From positions 1,600,001 to 1,664,000 of the forward strand of contig NZ_CP075715.1 of assembly GCF_024584805.1 (NCBI RefSeq): a stretch of 64,000 bases of DNA. Direction: 5' to 3'. Shown here in pieces: positions 7,832 through 15,815 of this stretch (the first letter of the stretch is position 1; the number at the start of each line of letters is the position of its first letter). The notes under the pieces were generated by a model, which was given only the letters and a program-made list of their open reading frames with translations, was not told where the DNA came from and did no database searches. Source of the DNA: Streptomyces sp. FIT100. GTDB lineage: Bacteria > Actinomycetota > Actinomycetes > Streptomycetales > Streptomycetaceae. The translations under genes were made by a program, and so were the position numbers.

Positions 7832-8722
7832 ATGACCACTGCGATCACCGACCTCTACCCGACCCGCGGCGCCACCGAGACGGCCGTCCCCCGCCAGGAC
7901 CCGGTGGTCTGGTCCTCGCCAGGGGCGCCGGGCCCGATCGCCCCGTCCGGGATGCAGGCGTACGAGCGCGACGGCTTCCTCGCGATCGAGGAGCTGATCA
8001 CCCCGGACGAGGTCGCCGTCTACCGCGCCGAGCTGGAGCGGCTCGTCACCGACCCGGCCGTGCGGGCCGACGAGCGTTCGATCGTCGAGCCGAAGTCCCA
8101 GGACGTGCGGTCGGTGTTCGAGGTGCACCGGATCAGCGAGGTCTTCGCGGGTCTGGTGCGCGACGAGCGGGTCGTGGGCCGGGCGCGGCAGATCCTCGGC
8201 TCGGACGTGTACGTCCACCAGTCGCGGATCAACGTCAAGCCGGGCTTCGGGGCCTCGGGCTTCTACTGGCACTCGGACTTCGAGACCTGGCACGCGGAGG
8301 ACGGGCTTCCGCGGATGCGGACCGTGTCGGTGTCGATCGCGCTCACCGAGAACTTCGCCACCAACGGCGGCCTGATGATCATGCCGGGCTCGCACCGGAC
8401 GTTCCTCGGCTGCGCGGGCGAGACGCCGAAGGACAACTACAAGAAGTCGCTGCAGATGCAGGACGCGGGGACGCCGTCGGACGGCGCGCTCACCGCGTTC
8501 GCGGACCGGCACGGCATCCGGCTCTTCACCGGCGGCGCGGGGTCGGCGACCTGGTTCGACTGCAACGCGATGCACGGTTCCGGTGACAACATCACGCCGT
8601 ATCCGCGCAGCAACGTCTTCATCGTGTTCAACAGCGTCGAGAACGCGGCGCAGGCCCCCTTCGCGGCGCCGGTGCCGCGCCCGTCGTTCATCGGCGCGCG
8701 GGACTTCACTCCGGTGAGGTGA
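7832..8722 (+). CDS. ectD: Ectoine 5-hydroxylase
   Basis: Non-heme Fe(II)/2-oxoglutarate dioxygenase that turns ectoine into 5-hydroxyectoine. It has 296 residues, in line with the family. The iron facial triad is visible as H147 and D149 in FYWHSDF and H248 in NAMHGSGDN. The ectoine-binding signature FYWHSDFETWH is intact. It is the last gene of ectABCD; the start lies 3 nt after the ectC stop. The end of the gene (codons for TPVR and the stop) is part of a 61-bp tandem duplication that runs downstream, so the C-terminal sequence has been copied but the reading frame is unharmed. Confidence 0.96.
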   Translation: MTTAITDLYPTRGATETAVPRQDPVVWSSPGAPGPIAPSGMQAYERDGFLAIEELITPDEVAVYRAELERLVTDPAVRADERSIVEPKSQDVRSVFEVHRISEVFAGLVRDERVVGRARQILGSDVYVHQSRINVKPGFGASGFYWHSDFETWHAEDGLPRMRTVSVSIALTENFATNGGLMIMPGSHRTFLGCAGETPKDNYKKSLQMQDAGTPSDGALTAFADRHGIRLFTGGAGSATWFDCNAMHGSGDNITPYPRSNVFIVFNSVENAAQAPFAAPVPRPSFIGARDFTPVR

Positions 8723-8845
8723 CCACCCCCGGGCCGGGGGTCCGGGGGTCGCCCCCGGAAGATGCAGCACTCCGGTGAGGTGACCACTCCCGGGCCGGGG
8801 GTCCGGGGGTCGCCCCCGGAAGATGCAGCACTCCGGTGAGGTGAC
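8707..8845 (+). repeat. 61-bp tandem duplication across the ectD stop codon
   Basis: Two full units (8707-8767, 8768-8828) and a 17-bp third part (8829-8845). Each unit holds the last ectD codons with the stop, and a hairpin CCGGGGG-TCG-CCCCCGG. The duplication therefore doubles the presumed ectD terminator. Confidence 0.9.
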
Positions 8846-8860
8846 GCCGGGGATACGTGC

Positions 8861-8894
8861 GGAGGGCCGGTCGCGGGTGCGCGGCCGGCCCTCC
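8861..8894. terminator. Bidirectional hairpin between ectD and the OYE gene
   Basis: Ten-base arms GGAGGGCCGG (8861-8870) and CCGGCCCTCC (8885-8894) with a 14-nt loop, between the convergent ends of ectD and the flavin oxidoreductase gene. Confidence 0.65.
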
Positions 8895-8909
8895 GTGCGT
8901 GTGCCCGCG

Positions 8910-9983
8910 TCAGGCGGTGAGCTCCGGGTAGTCGGTGTAGCCCTTGTCGCCGCCGCCGAAGAACGTGGCGGGGTCCGGGGTGTTGTACGGGCCTGCGGAC
9001 CTCAGCCGTACCGGCAGGTCGGGGTTGGCCAGGAACAGCGCACCGAAGGCGACGATGTCCGCTGCGCCGTCCTCGATCAGGGCGAGCGCGGCGTGGTCGG
9101 TCGGTCCTTCGGTCGACGGGTTGAGGATGAGCGTGCCGCTGAACTGCTTGCGCAGTGCCAGTGTCAGCTCCCGGACCGGGGCGTTCTCGGTGATGTGCAG
9201 ATAGCCGAGGCCCAGCGGCTCCAGGCCCTCGACCAGTGCGAGGTACGTCGCCTCGGTGTCGGTCTCGGCGATGCCGTTGTACACGTTTCCGGGCGAGAGG
9301 CGCAGACCGGTGCGCTCGGCGCCGATCGCCGCCGCCACGGCCTTGGCCGCCTCCACCGCGAAGCGGACGCGGTTCTCGACGGAGCCGCCCCACTCGTCGG
9401 TGCGCAGATTGCTGTTGGTGGAGAGGAACTGGTGGATGAGGTAGCCGTTGGCGCCGTGCAGTTCCACGCCGTCGAAGCCGGCCTCGATCGCGTTGCGCGC
9501 GGCGTCCGCGAACTCGCCCACGGTGGCGCGCACCTCGTCGCCCGACAGCTCGCGCGGCGGGAGGAAGTCCTTGGGTCCCTCGTGCGTGTAGAGCTGGCCG
9601 TCCGCCGCGACGGCGGACGGCCCCACGCTGAGCAGCTCCCGGTCCGGCCAGAGCACCGGGTGGCCGATGCGGCCCGCGTGCATGAGCTGGGCGAAGATCC
9701 GGCCGCCCGCGGCGTGCACGGCGTCGGTGACCCTGCGCCAGGCGGCGATCTGCTCGCCGGAGTGCAGGCCCGGGGTGTCGGGGTAGCCCTGGCCGATGAC
9801 GGAGGGCTGGATGCCCTCGGTGATGATCAGGCCGGCCGATGCGCGCTGGGCGTAGTACTCGACGGTGGAGTCGGTGGGGGTGAGGCCCGGGCCGTAGGCG
9901 CGGCTGCGGGTCATCGGCGCCATGGCGATGCGGTTGGCGAGCCGTGTGCCGGAGAGGTCGATCGGGTCGAACGCGGTGGTCAT
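8910..9983 (-). CDS. Old yellow enzyme family alkene reductase
   Basis: FMN-dependent NAD(P)H:flavin oxidoreductase of 357 residues that reduces activated C=C bonds of enones or nitro compounds. The N-terminus has LANRIAMAPMTRSRA, and the substrate/FMN region has GVELHGANGYLIHQFLS with the His-Asn pair that binds the carbonyl of the substrate. It ends with the phosphate-binding FGALFLANPDLP stretch. The ATG at 9983 is preceded by CGGGAG, a good ribosome binding site. It is divergent from a MarR regulator, and two copies of a TTGGNNNNCCAA-type sequence lie between. Induction by electrophiles through loss of MarR repression is the likely logic. Confidence 0.88.
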   Translation of the reverse strand: MTTAFDPIDLSGTRLANRIAMAPMTRSRAYGPGLTPTDSTVEYYAQRASAGLIITEGIQPSVIGQGYPDTPGLHSGEQIAAWRRVTDAVHAAGGRIFAQLMHAGRIGHPVLWPDRELLSVGPSAVAADGQLYTHEGPKDFLPPRELSGDEVRATVGEFADAARNAIEAGFDGVELHGANGYLIHQFLSTNSNLRTDEWGGSVENRVRFAVEAAKAVAAAIGAERTGLRLSPGNVYNGIAETDTEATYLALVEGLEPLGLGYLHITENAPVRELTLALRKQFSGTLILNPSTEGPTDHAALALIEDGAADIVAFGALFLANPDLPVRLRSAGPYNTPDPATFFGGGDKGYTDYPELTA

Positions 9984-10006
9984 GAGGGCTCCCGTAACAG
10001 ACAAAA

Positions 10007-10063
10007 TTGGTCGGCCAAGTAAATCGGCCGAGCCCCACTGTAGCGGATTAATTGGCCGACCAA
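10007..10063. promoter_or_regulatory. MarR-type operator pair
   Basis: TTGGTCGGCCAA (10007-10018) and its exact reverse complement TTGGCCGACCAA (10052-10063), 45 bp apart centre to centre. Each is itself a near-palindrome. They sit between the divergent oxidoreductase and MarR genes and probably bind that regulator to control both. Confidence 0.75.
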
Positions 10064-10173
10064 GGTAATCTGGGGGCAGGAGTGTGTGGGAACGTCGGAA
10101 GCGCCCGTGGATCCCGGATCCCGCGCACCACGGACCCGCGCACACCATGCCAGAGGAGCCCTGAGGAGACCCG

Positions 10174-10782
10174 ATGAACTCCGGAGCCGACCCCGCCTGT
10201 ACCGCCGACGAACTGCTGCCCGCCGCCGCGCGCGGCGGCCCCGTCAGCCATGCCGTCTCCCGGGTCGCCAGGCTCCACCGCATCGCCGCCGGCAAGCTGC
10301 TCAGGCGGCTCGGGCTCTACCCCGGCCAGGAAATGGTGATGATGCACCTCTGGGAGACCGGGCCCGTGCGGCAGTCGGACCTGATCAAGGCGGTCGCGCT
10401 CGACCCGTCGACCGTCACCAAGATGCTCCAGCGGCTTGAGCAGTCCGGGCATGTACGGCGCCGGCCCGACCCCGCGGACCGGCGAGCGGTGCTCGTCGAG
10501 GCGACAGACGCGAGCTGCGCGCTCCACGCCGACGTGGCGCGGGCGTGGAGCGAGCTGGAGGACCACACGCTCGCCGGCCTCGACCCGGCCGAGCGGGCCG
10601 AGCTGATCCGGCTGCTGGCGAAGGTCGAGGCGAATCTCTGCGTGGAGGCGGCGGAGTGCCAGGGGCAGGATCCGGCGGGCGCCGCGCCGGCAGCGGAGCC
10701 GGCCGCGGCCCGTCCCGGGAGCACCTCGGCTCAGCCGGAGAGCACGTCCAGCGCCCTGTCGACGTCCGCGTCCGAGTTGTAG
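10174..10782 (+). CDS. MarR family transcriptional regulator
   Basis: Winged-helix regulator of 202 residues. A MarR core runs to about residue 155: GQEMVMMHLWETGPVRQSDLIK, then the recognition helix region LDPSTVTKMLQRLEQSG and the wing RRPDPADRRAVLVEATD. The last 45 residues are an Ala/Pro/Ser-rich tail not needed for the fold. The ATG follows GGAG. It probably controls the divergent old yellow enzyme gene through the paired operators between them. Its 3' end overlaps the convergent aminotransferase gene by 52 bp, and the tail lies in that overlap. Confidence 0.85.
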   Translation: MNSGADPACTADELLPAAARGGPVSHAVSRVARLHRIAAGKLLRRLGLYPGQEMVMMHLWETGPVRQSDLIKAVALDPSTVTKMLQRLEQSGHVRRRPDPADRRAVLVEATDASCALHADVARAWSELEDHTLAGLDPAERAELIRLLAKVEANLCVEAAECQGQDPAGAAPAAEPAAARPGSTSAQPESTSSALSTSASEL

Positions 10783-11828
10783 AGATGGAACGAGACCCGC
10801 AGATTGCCCGCGCGGGCCGAGACGACGACCCCGGCCCGGGCGAGCTCCGGCTGCCGGCCGCCTAGTCCCGGAACGGCGACGATGCCCGAGTCCCCGGGGA
10901 CCGGTGCGTGGCCGAGCTCCGTCAGCCCGGCGCGGAAGCGGGCCGCGAGGGCGGTGTTGTGGGCGTGGACCGTCGCGATGCCGATCTGCTCCAGCAGGGC
11001 GAGGGACTGCTCGGCACCGTGGTAGGCCAGGAAGGACGGCGGCTCGTCGTAGCGCCGCGCCGAGGTGGCGAACCGCTGCACCGGACCGTAGGTGCTCCCC
11101 CAGCGGTCCTCGGCGCCGCACCAGCCGCCGTGCGCCGGGGCCAGTGATTCCTGGGCCTCCTCGGCGCCGCACCAGCCGCCGTGCGCCGGGGCCAGTGATT
11201 CCTGGGCCTCCTCGGTGACGGTGAGGAACGACGTGCCGCGCGGGCAGAGCAGGTACTTGAAGGCGCCGGTGACGGTGAAGTCGTACGCCCCCGCGTCCAG
11301 CGGGAGCCAGCCCGCGGACTGGCTGGCGTCGACGAGGACCCGCGCGCCGTGCGCGGTCGCGGCGGCCCGGACGGCCGCCAGATCCGCGACGCGGCCGTCG
11401 GCCGACTGCACGGCGGACAGCCCGACCAGTGCGGTCCCGGGGCGTACGGCGTCGGCGAGCGCGTCGAGCGGCGCGTACCGCACCTTCAGGTCGCCGCGGA
11501 CCGTGAAAGGGGTGACGACGGAGCTGAACTCCCTTTCGGGGAAGAGCACTTCGGAGCCGGACGGCAGGGAGCCCGCGATCAGTGCGACATGCACGGCGAC
11601 GGAACCGCCTGCCGCCACCCGCTCCTCGGCCACGCCGACGAGGCGGGCGAAGGAGGCGCGGGAGGCGTCGATGGTGGCGAAGTCCCCCGCGCCGCCCGGA
11701 CGCCCGTCCCCGTTCTCCTCGACGAGTCTCCTGACCGCGTCGACCGTGCGGCGCGGCAGGACGCCGCAGCTGGAGGTGTTCAGATATGTCGACCTCGGCG
11801 CGAACTCGGCGCCTCCGAGAGAGTCCAT
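10731..11828 (-). CDS. Class V PLP-dependent aminotransferase with internal 17-residue duplication
   Basis: PLP protein of 365 residues in the kynureninase / isopenicillin N epimerase-like branch. Seen are the start RSTYLNTSSCGVLP, VLVDASQSAGWLPLD (pyridine aspartate) and DFTVTGAFKYLLCPRGTS with PLP lysine K191. Residues 206-222 are repeated exactly as 223-239, right after the lysine region, so the protein is 17 residues longer than it would be with one copy. The repeat is in frame and includes a Trp-Cys pair. The activity may be intact, since the segment lies in a loop after the core strand. The substrate is unknown. No clear ribosome binding site precedes the ATG. Confidence 0.78.
   Translation of the reverse strand: MDSLGGAEFAPRSTYLNTSSCGVLPRRTVDAVRRLVEENGDGRPGGAGDFATIDASRASFARLVGVAEERVAAGGSVAVHVALIAGSLPSGSEVLFPEREFSSVVTPFTVRGDLKVRYAPLDALADAVRPGTALVGLSAVQSADGRVADLAAVRAAATAHGARVLVDASQSAGWLPLDAGAYDFTVTGAFKYLLCPRGTSFLTVTEEAQESLAPAHGGWCGAEEAQESLAPAHGGWCGAEDRWGSTYGPVQRFATSARRYDEPPSFLAYHGAEQSLALLEQIGIATVHAHNTALAARFRAGLTELGHAPVPGDSGIVAVPGLGGRQPELARAGVVVSARAGNLRVSFHLYNSDADVDRALDVLSG
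11107..11208 (-). repeat. 51-bp in-frame tandem duplication in the aminotransferase gene
   Basis: Two exact 51-bp units (11107-11157 and 11158-11208) with a partial third start at 11209. It adds 17 codons without changing the frame. It is either a recent slippage event or an assembly error. Confidence 0.92.
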
Positions 11829-11858
11829 GTGTCCAGATCTACCACCCGGGTCCCGCGA

Positions 11859-12584
11859 TCAGGCCTGCGGAACGTCGCACGTACCGTCGGGGCCGCAGGC
11901 ACCCGCATCCGCGCCGCCGTCCGCGTCCGCCCCCACCGGAACGATCGTCCTCCCCTGCCACGCCTGCTCCAGCGCCTGCGTGAACACCTCGGCGGACTGT
12001 CCGCCGGAGACCCCGTAGCGACGGTCGATGACGAAGAACGGCACGGCGTTCGCGCCCAGCTCGGCGGCCTCGCGCTCGTCCGCCCGTACGGCGTCGGCGT
12101 AGGCGTCCGGGTCGGTGAGGACCGCGCGGGCCTCCTCCGCGTCCAGGCCCGCCTCGACGGCGAGCTCGACCAGCACCTCGGGGTCGAAGACGGAGCGCTC
12201 CTCGGCGAAGTTGGCCCGGTAGGCGAGGCTCAGGAGCTCGTCCTGGCGGCCGTGGGAACGGGCGAGGTGGAGGAGGCGGTGGATGTCGAAGGTGTTGCCG
12301 TGGTCGCGGCCCTCGGTCCGGTAGCCGAGGCCCTCGGCGCGTGCGTTGGAGGCGACGTGCTCCTCCATGGCGCGGGCCTCCTCGATCGTGCGGCCGTACT
12401 TCCGCGCCAGCATGTCGATCACGGGCGCGGTGTCGCCCTTGGCGCGGCCCGGGTCGAGCTCGAAGGAGCGGTGCACCACCTCGACCTCGTCGCGGTGGGC
12501 GAAGGCCGCGAGGCCCTTCTCGAAGCGTGCCTTGCCGATGTAGCACCAGGGGCAGGCGATGTCGCTCCAGATCTCGACGCGCAT
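11859..12584 (-). CDS. DsbA family oxidoreductase, FrnE-like
   Basis: Cytoplasmic thioredoxin-fold protein of 241 residues, with no signal peptide. The N-terminus reads MRVEIWSDIACPWCYIG, giving the redox pair C11 and C14 in a CPWC motif, as in FrnE and 2-hydroxychromene-2-carboxylate isomerase relatives. The cis-proline region appears as NAVPFFVIDRRYGVSGGQ, another family hallmark. The tail carries additional cysteines (ACGPDGTC). The ATG at 12584 follows GCGGAGAC; a 30-residue longer reading has no support. FrnE proteins are disulfide isomerases in polyketide producers and in stress resistance, so the exact partner is not known here. Confidence 0.85.
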   Translation of the reverse strand: MRVEIWSDIACPWCYIGKARFEKGLAAFAHRDEVEVVHRSFELDPGRAKGDTAPVIDMLARKYGRTIEEARAMEEHVASNARAEGLGYRTEGRDHGNTFDIHRLLHLARSHGRQDELLSLAYRANFAEERSVFDPEVLVELAVEAGLDAEEARAVLTDPDAYADAVRADEREAAELGANAVPFFVIDRRYGVSGGQSAEVFTQALEQAWQGRTIVPVGADADGGADAGACGPDGTCDVPQA

Positions 12585-12683
12585 GTCTCCGCTTTCTCCG
12601 CTTTCCGCTTCGTCTCCGGGCTCTCTGCCGGGGACCTCCGTCCAGGGGTGAACGCGCGCGTGGCCTTTGTTCATTCCCCCTGA

Positions 12684-13298
12684 TCAGGAACCGTCCCGCA
12701 GCCCTTCAGGCCAGGCCGGCCGGTACTCGATGCGGTCGAAGCCGGCGACGCACCCCTCGCCGACCGGGGACTGCGTCATGAAGCCGACGAGCGCGGCCTC
12801 CGCCTGCTCCCGGCTGCCGAGGGCGAAGATGCGGACGAAGGTCCACCGCTCGCCGTCCGACGAGGCGTGGAAGGCGAAGGCGCCGCCCGTGCGGCTGATC
12901 CGCAGCCAGGCGCTGTCGCCGTCCACCACGAAGGAGTTGGCGTCGTCGGAGTGGCCCCGGGTGACGACCGTGCAGATCGTCGGCTTGTCCGGGGAGAGCT
13001 CCAGACAGAGCTTCGCCCACTCCCTCTCGGTGACGTGGAGATAGAGCACGCCCGCGTCGAAGGCCGCGCCGAAGCCCACCTTCACACGGGCGATCAGCTG
13101 GAAATCGCCCTCCGGCGCGCCGAGGAGACGCGGCGCGTCGGAGGCCGGTTCCTCGGCGTCGCCGGTGGGAGGGACGAAACGGTCCTGCCGTGCGCCCGCC
13201 CATCCGGTGAGCCTGCCGTTCTCGTAGGACCAGTCGGCGTCGGGGCCGTACGGGCGCAGCGGGAAGGGCAGTTCGGGCAGGGTGATCTCGTCGGTCAC
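12684..13298 (-). CDS. DUF1349 domain protein (concanavalin A-like fold)
   Basis: Protein of 204 residues matching the DUF1349 pattern: an N-terminal Trp-rich segment, DFQLIARVKVGFGAAFDAGVLYLH in the middle and SSDGERWTFVRIF near the end. The family has a concanavalin A-like jelly roll and is often noted as a carbohydrate-related or regulatory protein of unknown function. Its GTG start lies 4 nt after the stop of the aldehyde dehydrogenase gene, and its ribosome binding site GGAAGG is inside that gene's last codons. The two are therefore co-transcribed. A role linked to sugar-acid metabolism is inferred from this context only. Confidence 0.8.
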   Translation of the reverse strand: MTDEITLPELPFPLRPYGPDADWSYENGRLTGWAGARQDRFVPPTGDAEEPASDAPRLLGAPEGDFQLIARVKVGFGAAFDAGVLYLHVTEREWAKLCLELSPDKPTICTVVTRGHSDDANSFVVDGDSAWLRISRTGGAFAFHASSDGERWTFVRIFALGSREQAEAALVGFMTQSPVGEGCVAGFDRIEYRPAWPEGLRDGS

Positions 13299-13302
13299 GC
13301 GG

Positions 13303-14832
13303 TCAGCCTTCCAGACCCTCCGGGCGGCCGTCGACCCGGCGTGGAAGGCCGAGCGGGTTGTCGTCGCGCAGCTCCGGGGGGAGGAGCGCGGGGGGTGCCG
13401 ACTGGTAGGTGACGGGGCGCAGCCAGCGTTCGATCGCCGTCGCGCCGACCGAGGTGGAGGTGGAGGTGGTGGCCGGGTAGGGGCCGCCGTGGTGCTGGGC
13501 GGGGGCGACGGCGACGCCGGTGGGCCAGCCGTTGACGAGGATCCGGCCGGCGAGGGGGGTGAGGGCGGCGACGAGCCCGGCGGCCGCGGGGTCGTCGGCG
13601 GCGGCGGTGTGGAGCGTGGCGGTGAGATTGCCGGGGAGCCGGGACAGTACGGCCCCGATCTCGTCCGGGGTCTCGTAACGGGCGACGACGGTGACCGGCC
13701 CGAAGCACTCCTCCAGGAGCAGATCGTGCGGGCCGTCGGCGGCCAGCCGCCCCGCCGGCACGGTCAGGAAGCCCGCGCTCACGGTGTGCTCGCCGCCCGC
13801 GCCGGGGGTGACAGGGGCCTCGACGCCGTCGAGCGCGGCCCGCTCGCCGACGCCCGCGACGAAGGCATCGCGCATCCGGTGGTCGAGCATCACGCCGGGC
13901 TCGGTCTCGCTCACCGCGGCCGTCAGGGACTTCACCAGCCGGTCGCCGGCGTCGCCCGCCGGGGCGAGGACGAAGCCGGGCTTGGTGCAGAACTGGCCCT
14001 CGCCCAGGGTCATCGACCCGGCCAGGCCGGTGCCGATCGCCTCGGCCCGCTCGGCGGCGGCGCCCTCGGTGATCACGACCGGGTTGAGGGAGCCGAGCTC
14101 GCCGTGGAAGGGGATGGGGGTGGGCCGGGCGGCGGCGGCGTCGAAGAGGGCGCGCCCGCCGCGTACCGACCCGGTGAAGCCGGCGGCGGCGACCAGCGGG
14201 TGGCGTACGAGCTCGACTCCCGCGTCGAAGCCGTGCACCAGCACGACCACGTCCTCCGGGAGGCCCGTCTGCCGGGCGGCCCTGCGCAGCAGCGAGGCGC
14301 ACAGCTCGGAGGTGGCCGGATGGTCCGGGTGGGCCTTCACGACGACGGGGCAGCCGGCGGCGAGTGCGCTGGCGGTGTCGCCGCCGGGCACGGAGAAGGC
14401 GAGCGGGAAGTTGCTCGCGGAGTAGACGGCGACGACGCCGAGGGGGATCTTCCAGCGGCGCAGGTCGGGCCACGGCGGGGTGCGGCCCGCGTCCTCGTGG
14501 TCGATGCGGATGTCGAGGAAGGCGCCCTCGTCGACGACGTCGGCGAAGGCCCGCAACTGGGCGGTGGTCCGGGCGAGTTCGCCGGTGAGCCGCACGGGGC
14601 CGAGGGCGGTCTCGGCATCGGCCGCCTCGATGACGTGGTCGCGCGCCTCGTCGAGGAGGTCCGCTGCCGTACGGAGGAGTGCGGCGCGGACCGTCCGGTC
14701 GGCGAGCGCGGGACGGGCGGCGTCGGCGGCCCGTACGACCCGGTCGACCTCGTCGGCCGTGGCCTCGACGGCAACCTGCTCGCGCGGCTTCCCGGTTCGG
14801 GGGTCCACACTCCAGACTGGTGCTGCTCCCAC
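13303..14832 (-). CDS. Aldehyde dehydrogenase, 2,5-dioxovalerate dehydrogenase type
   Basis: NAD(P)-dependent aldehyde dehydrogenase of 509 residues. Catalytic residues can be seen: N141 in YSASNFPLAF, E245 in FHGELGSLNP and the nucleophile C282 in GEGQFCTKPG. The GQFCTKPG and ELGSLNPV signatures belong to the alpha-ketoglutaric semialdehyde dehydrogenase group, which performs the last step of oxidative uronate, aldarate and pentose pathways. The GTG at 14832 has GGAAGGA 6 nt upstream. It is divergent from an IclR regulator and forms an operon with the DUF1349 gene. The uronate dehydrogenase and kdgD genes 8-9 kb away would supply its substrate. Confidence 0.82.
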   Translation of the reverse strand: MGAAPVWSVDPRTGKPREQVAVEATADEVDRVVRAADAARPALADRTVRAALLRTAADLLDEARDHVIEAADAETALGPVRLTGELARTTAQLRAFADVVDEGAFLDIRIDHEDAGRTPPWPDLRRWKIPLGVVAVYSASNFPLAFSVPGGDTASALAAGCPVVVKAHPDHPATSELCASLLRRAARQTGLPEDVVVLVHGFDAGVELVRHPLVAAAGFTGSVRGGRALFDAAAARPTPIPFHGELGSLNPVVITEGAAAERAEAIGTGLAGSMTLGEGQFCTKPGFVLAPAGDAGDRLVKSLTAAVSETEPGVMLDHRMRDAFVAGVGERAALDGVEAPVTPGAGGEHTVSAGFLTVPAGRLAADGPHDLLLEECFGPVTVVARYETPDEIGAVLSRLPGNLTATLHTAAADDPAAAGLVAALTPLAGRILVNGWPTGVAVAPAQHHGGPYPATTSTSTSVGATAIERWLRPVTYQSAPPALLPPELRDDNPLGLPRRVDGRPEGLEG

Positions 14833-14853
14833 CGCGGCTTCCTTCCCGGAGTT

Positions 14854-14869
14854 GTTCGGTATTCTGAAC
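14854..14869. promoter_or_regulatory. IclR-type operator between divergent genes
   Basis: GTTCGGTATTCTGAAC, with perfect GTTC/GAAC outer arms and near-symmetric centre, between the aldehyde dehydrogenase and the IclR gene. Its reverse complement starts GTTCAGAA, an 8-mer also found at the kdgD promoter (23327-23334). Confidence 0.65.
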
Positions 14870-14948
14870 GCAGTTCCCGATGCTGAATGCACAGGGATGT
14901 GGGGACTCTATTTCCGGGCGTTCTGCGCGGTCAAGAAGGGTGAGGGCC

Positions 14949-15719
14949 ATGGCAGCTGTCGAGCAGGGTGGGGCACAGGTCAAGTCCGCGGTGCGGACGG
15001 TCGAATTGCTCGAGTACTTCGCAGGACGCCCCGGTATGCACTCGCTCGCGGCGGTCCAGGAAGCCGTGGGCTACCCCAAGTCCAGCCTCTACATGCTGCT
15101 GCGCACCCTCGTCGAGCTGGGCTGGGTGGAGACGGACGCGACGGGCACGCGGTACGGCATCGGCGTGCGGGCCCTGCTCGTCGGCACCTCGTACATCGAC
15201 GGGGACGAGGTCGTCGCGGCGGCCCGGCCCACCCTCGACCGGCTCTCCGACGACACCACGGAGACCATCCACCTCGCGCGGCTCGACGGTACGAACGTGG
15301 TCTATCTGGCCACCCGGCAGTCGCAGCACTATCTGCGGCCCTTCACCCGCGTCGGCCGCCGGCTCCCGGCCCACTCCACCTCGCTCGGCAAGGCGCTGCT
15401 CGCCACCCACAGCGACGAGCAGGTGCGCAAGATGCTCCCGGAGACGCTGCCCTCGCTGACCGAGCACACCCTCACCGACCGGGAGCAGCTCATCGAGGAG
15501 CTGCACCAGATCCGCGAGCAGGGCTACGCCGTGGACCGCGAGGAGAACACGCTGGGGCTGCGCTGCTTCGGCGTCGCCATCCCCTACCGCACCCCGGCGC
15601 GCGACGCGATCAGCTGCTCGGTGCCGGTGGCCCGGCTGACCCCGGCCCATGAGCAGATGATCAAGGACGCGCTGTTCGACGCGCGGGACCGGCTGACGCT
15701 GGCGACGCGCCGCCTGTGA
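14949..15719 (+). CDS. IclR family transcriptional regulator
   Basis: Regulator of 256 residues: a winged helix-turn-helix (VKSAVRTVELLEYFAGRPGMHSL through YPKSSLYMLLRTLVELGWV) and the IclR effector domain (GRRLPAHSTSLGKALLA, later AISCSVPVARLTPAH). The ATG at 14949 follows GGGTGAGGG; upstream starts would read into the operator. It is divergent from the aldehyde dehydrogenase and probably senses a sugar-acid intermediate such as 2-keto-3-deoxyglucarate or 2-oxoglutarate semialdehyde. A shared half-site suggests it also binds the kdgD/uronate dehydrogenase intergenic region. The gene end has a 10-bp duplication across its stop codon. Confidence 0.87.
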   Translation: MAAVEQGGAQVKSAVRTVELLEYFAGRPGMHSLAAVQEAVGYPKSSLYMLLRTLVELGWVETDATGTRYGIGVRALLVGTSYIDGDEVVAAARPTLDRLSDDTTETIHLARLDGTNVVYLATRQSQHYLRPFTRVGRRLPAHSTSLGKALLATHSDEQVRKMLPETLPSLTEHTLTDREQLIEELHQIREQGYAVDREENTLGLRCFGVAIPYRTPARDAISCSVPVARLTPAHEQMIKDALFDARDRLTLATRRL

Positions 15720-15730
15720 CCGCCTGTGAC
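15711..15730 (+). repeat. 10-bp tandem duplication across the iclR stop
   Basis: CGCCTGTGAC twice in a row (15711-15720, 15721-15730); the TGA stop lies in the first copy. Confidence 0.8.
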
Positions 15731-15815
15731 CGCCGGCACGGCGACCGGATGAGGATTCCCTGAGAAACCCGGCAGAACGGAACGGACCACTCCGGGCCAC
15801 TCGTCCCTCCCAGGG

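Noticed and set aside
6281..8770. 829-codon open frame antisense to ectB-ectD
   Set aside because: Antisense shadow of high third-position GC; ectBCD are certain.
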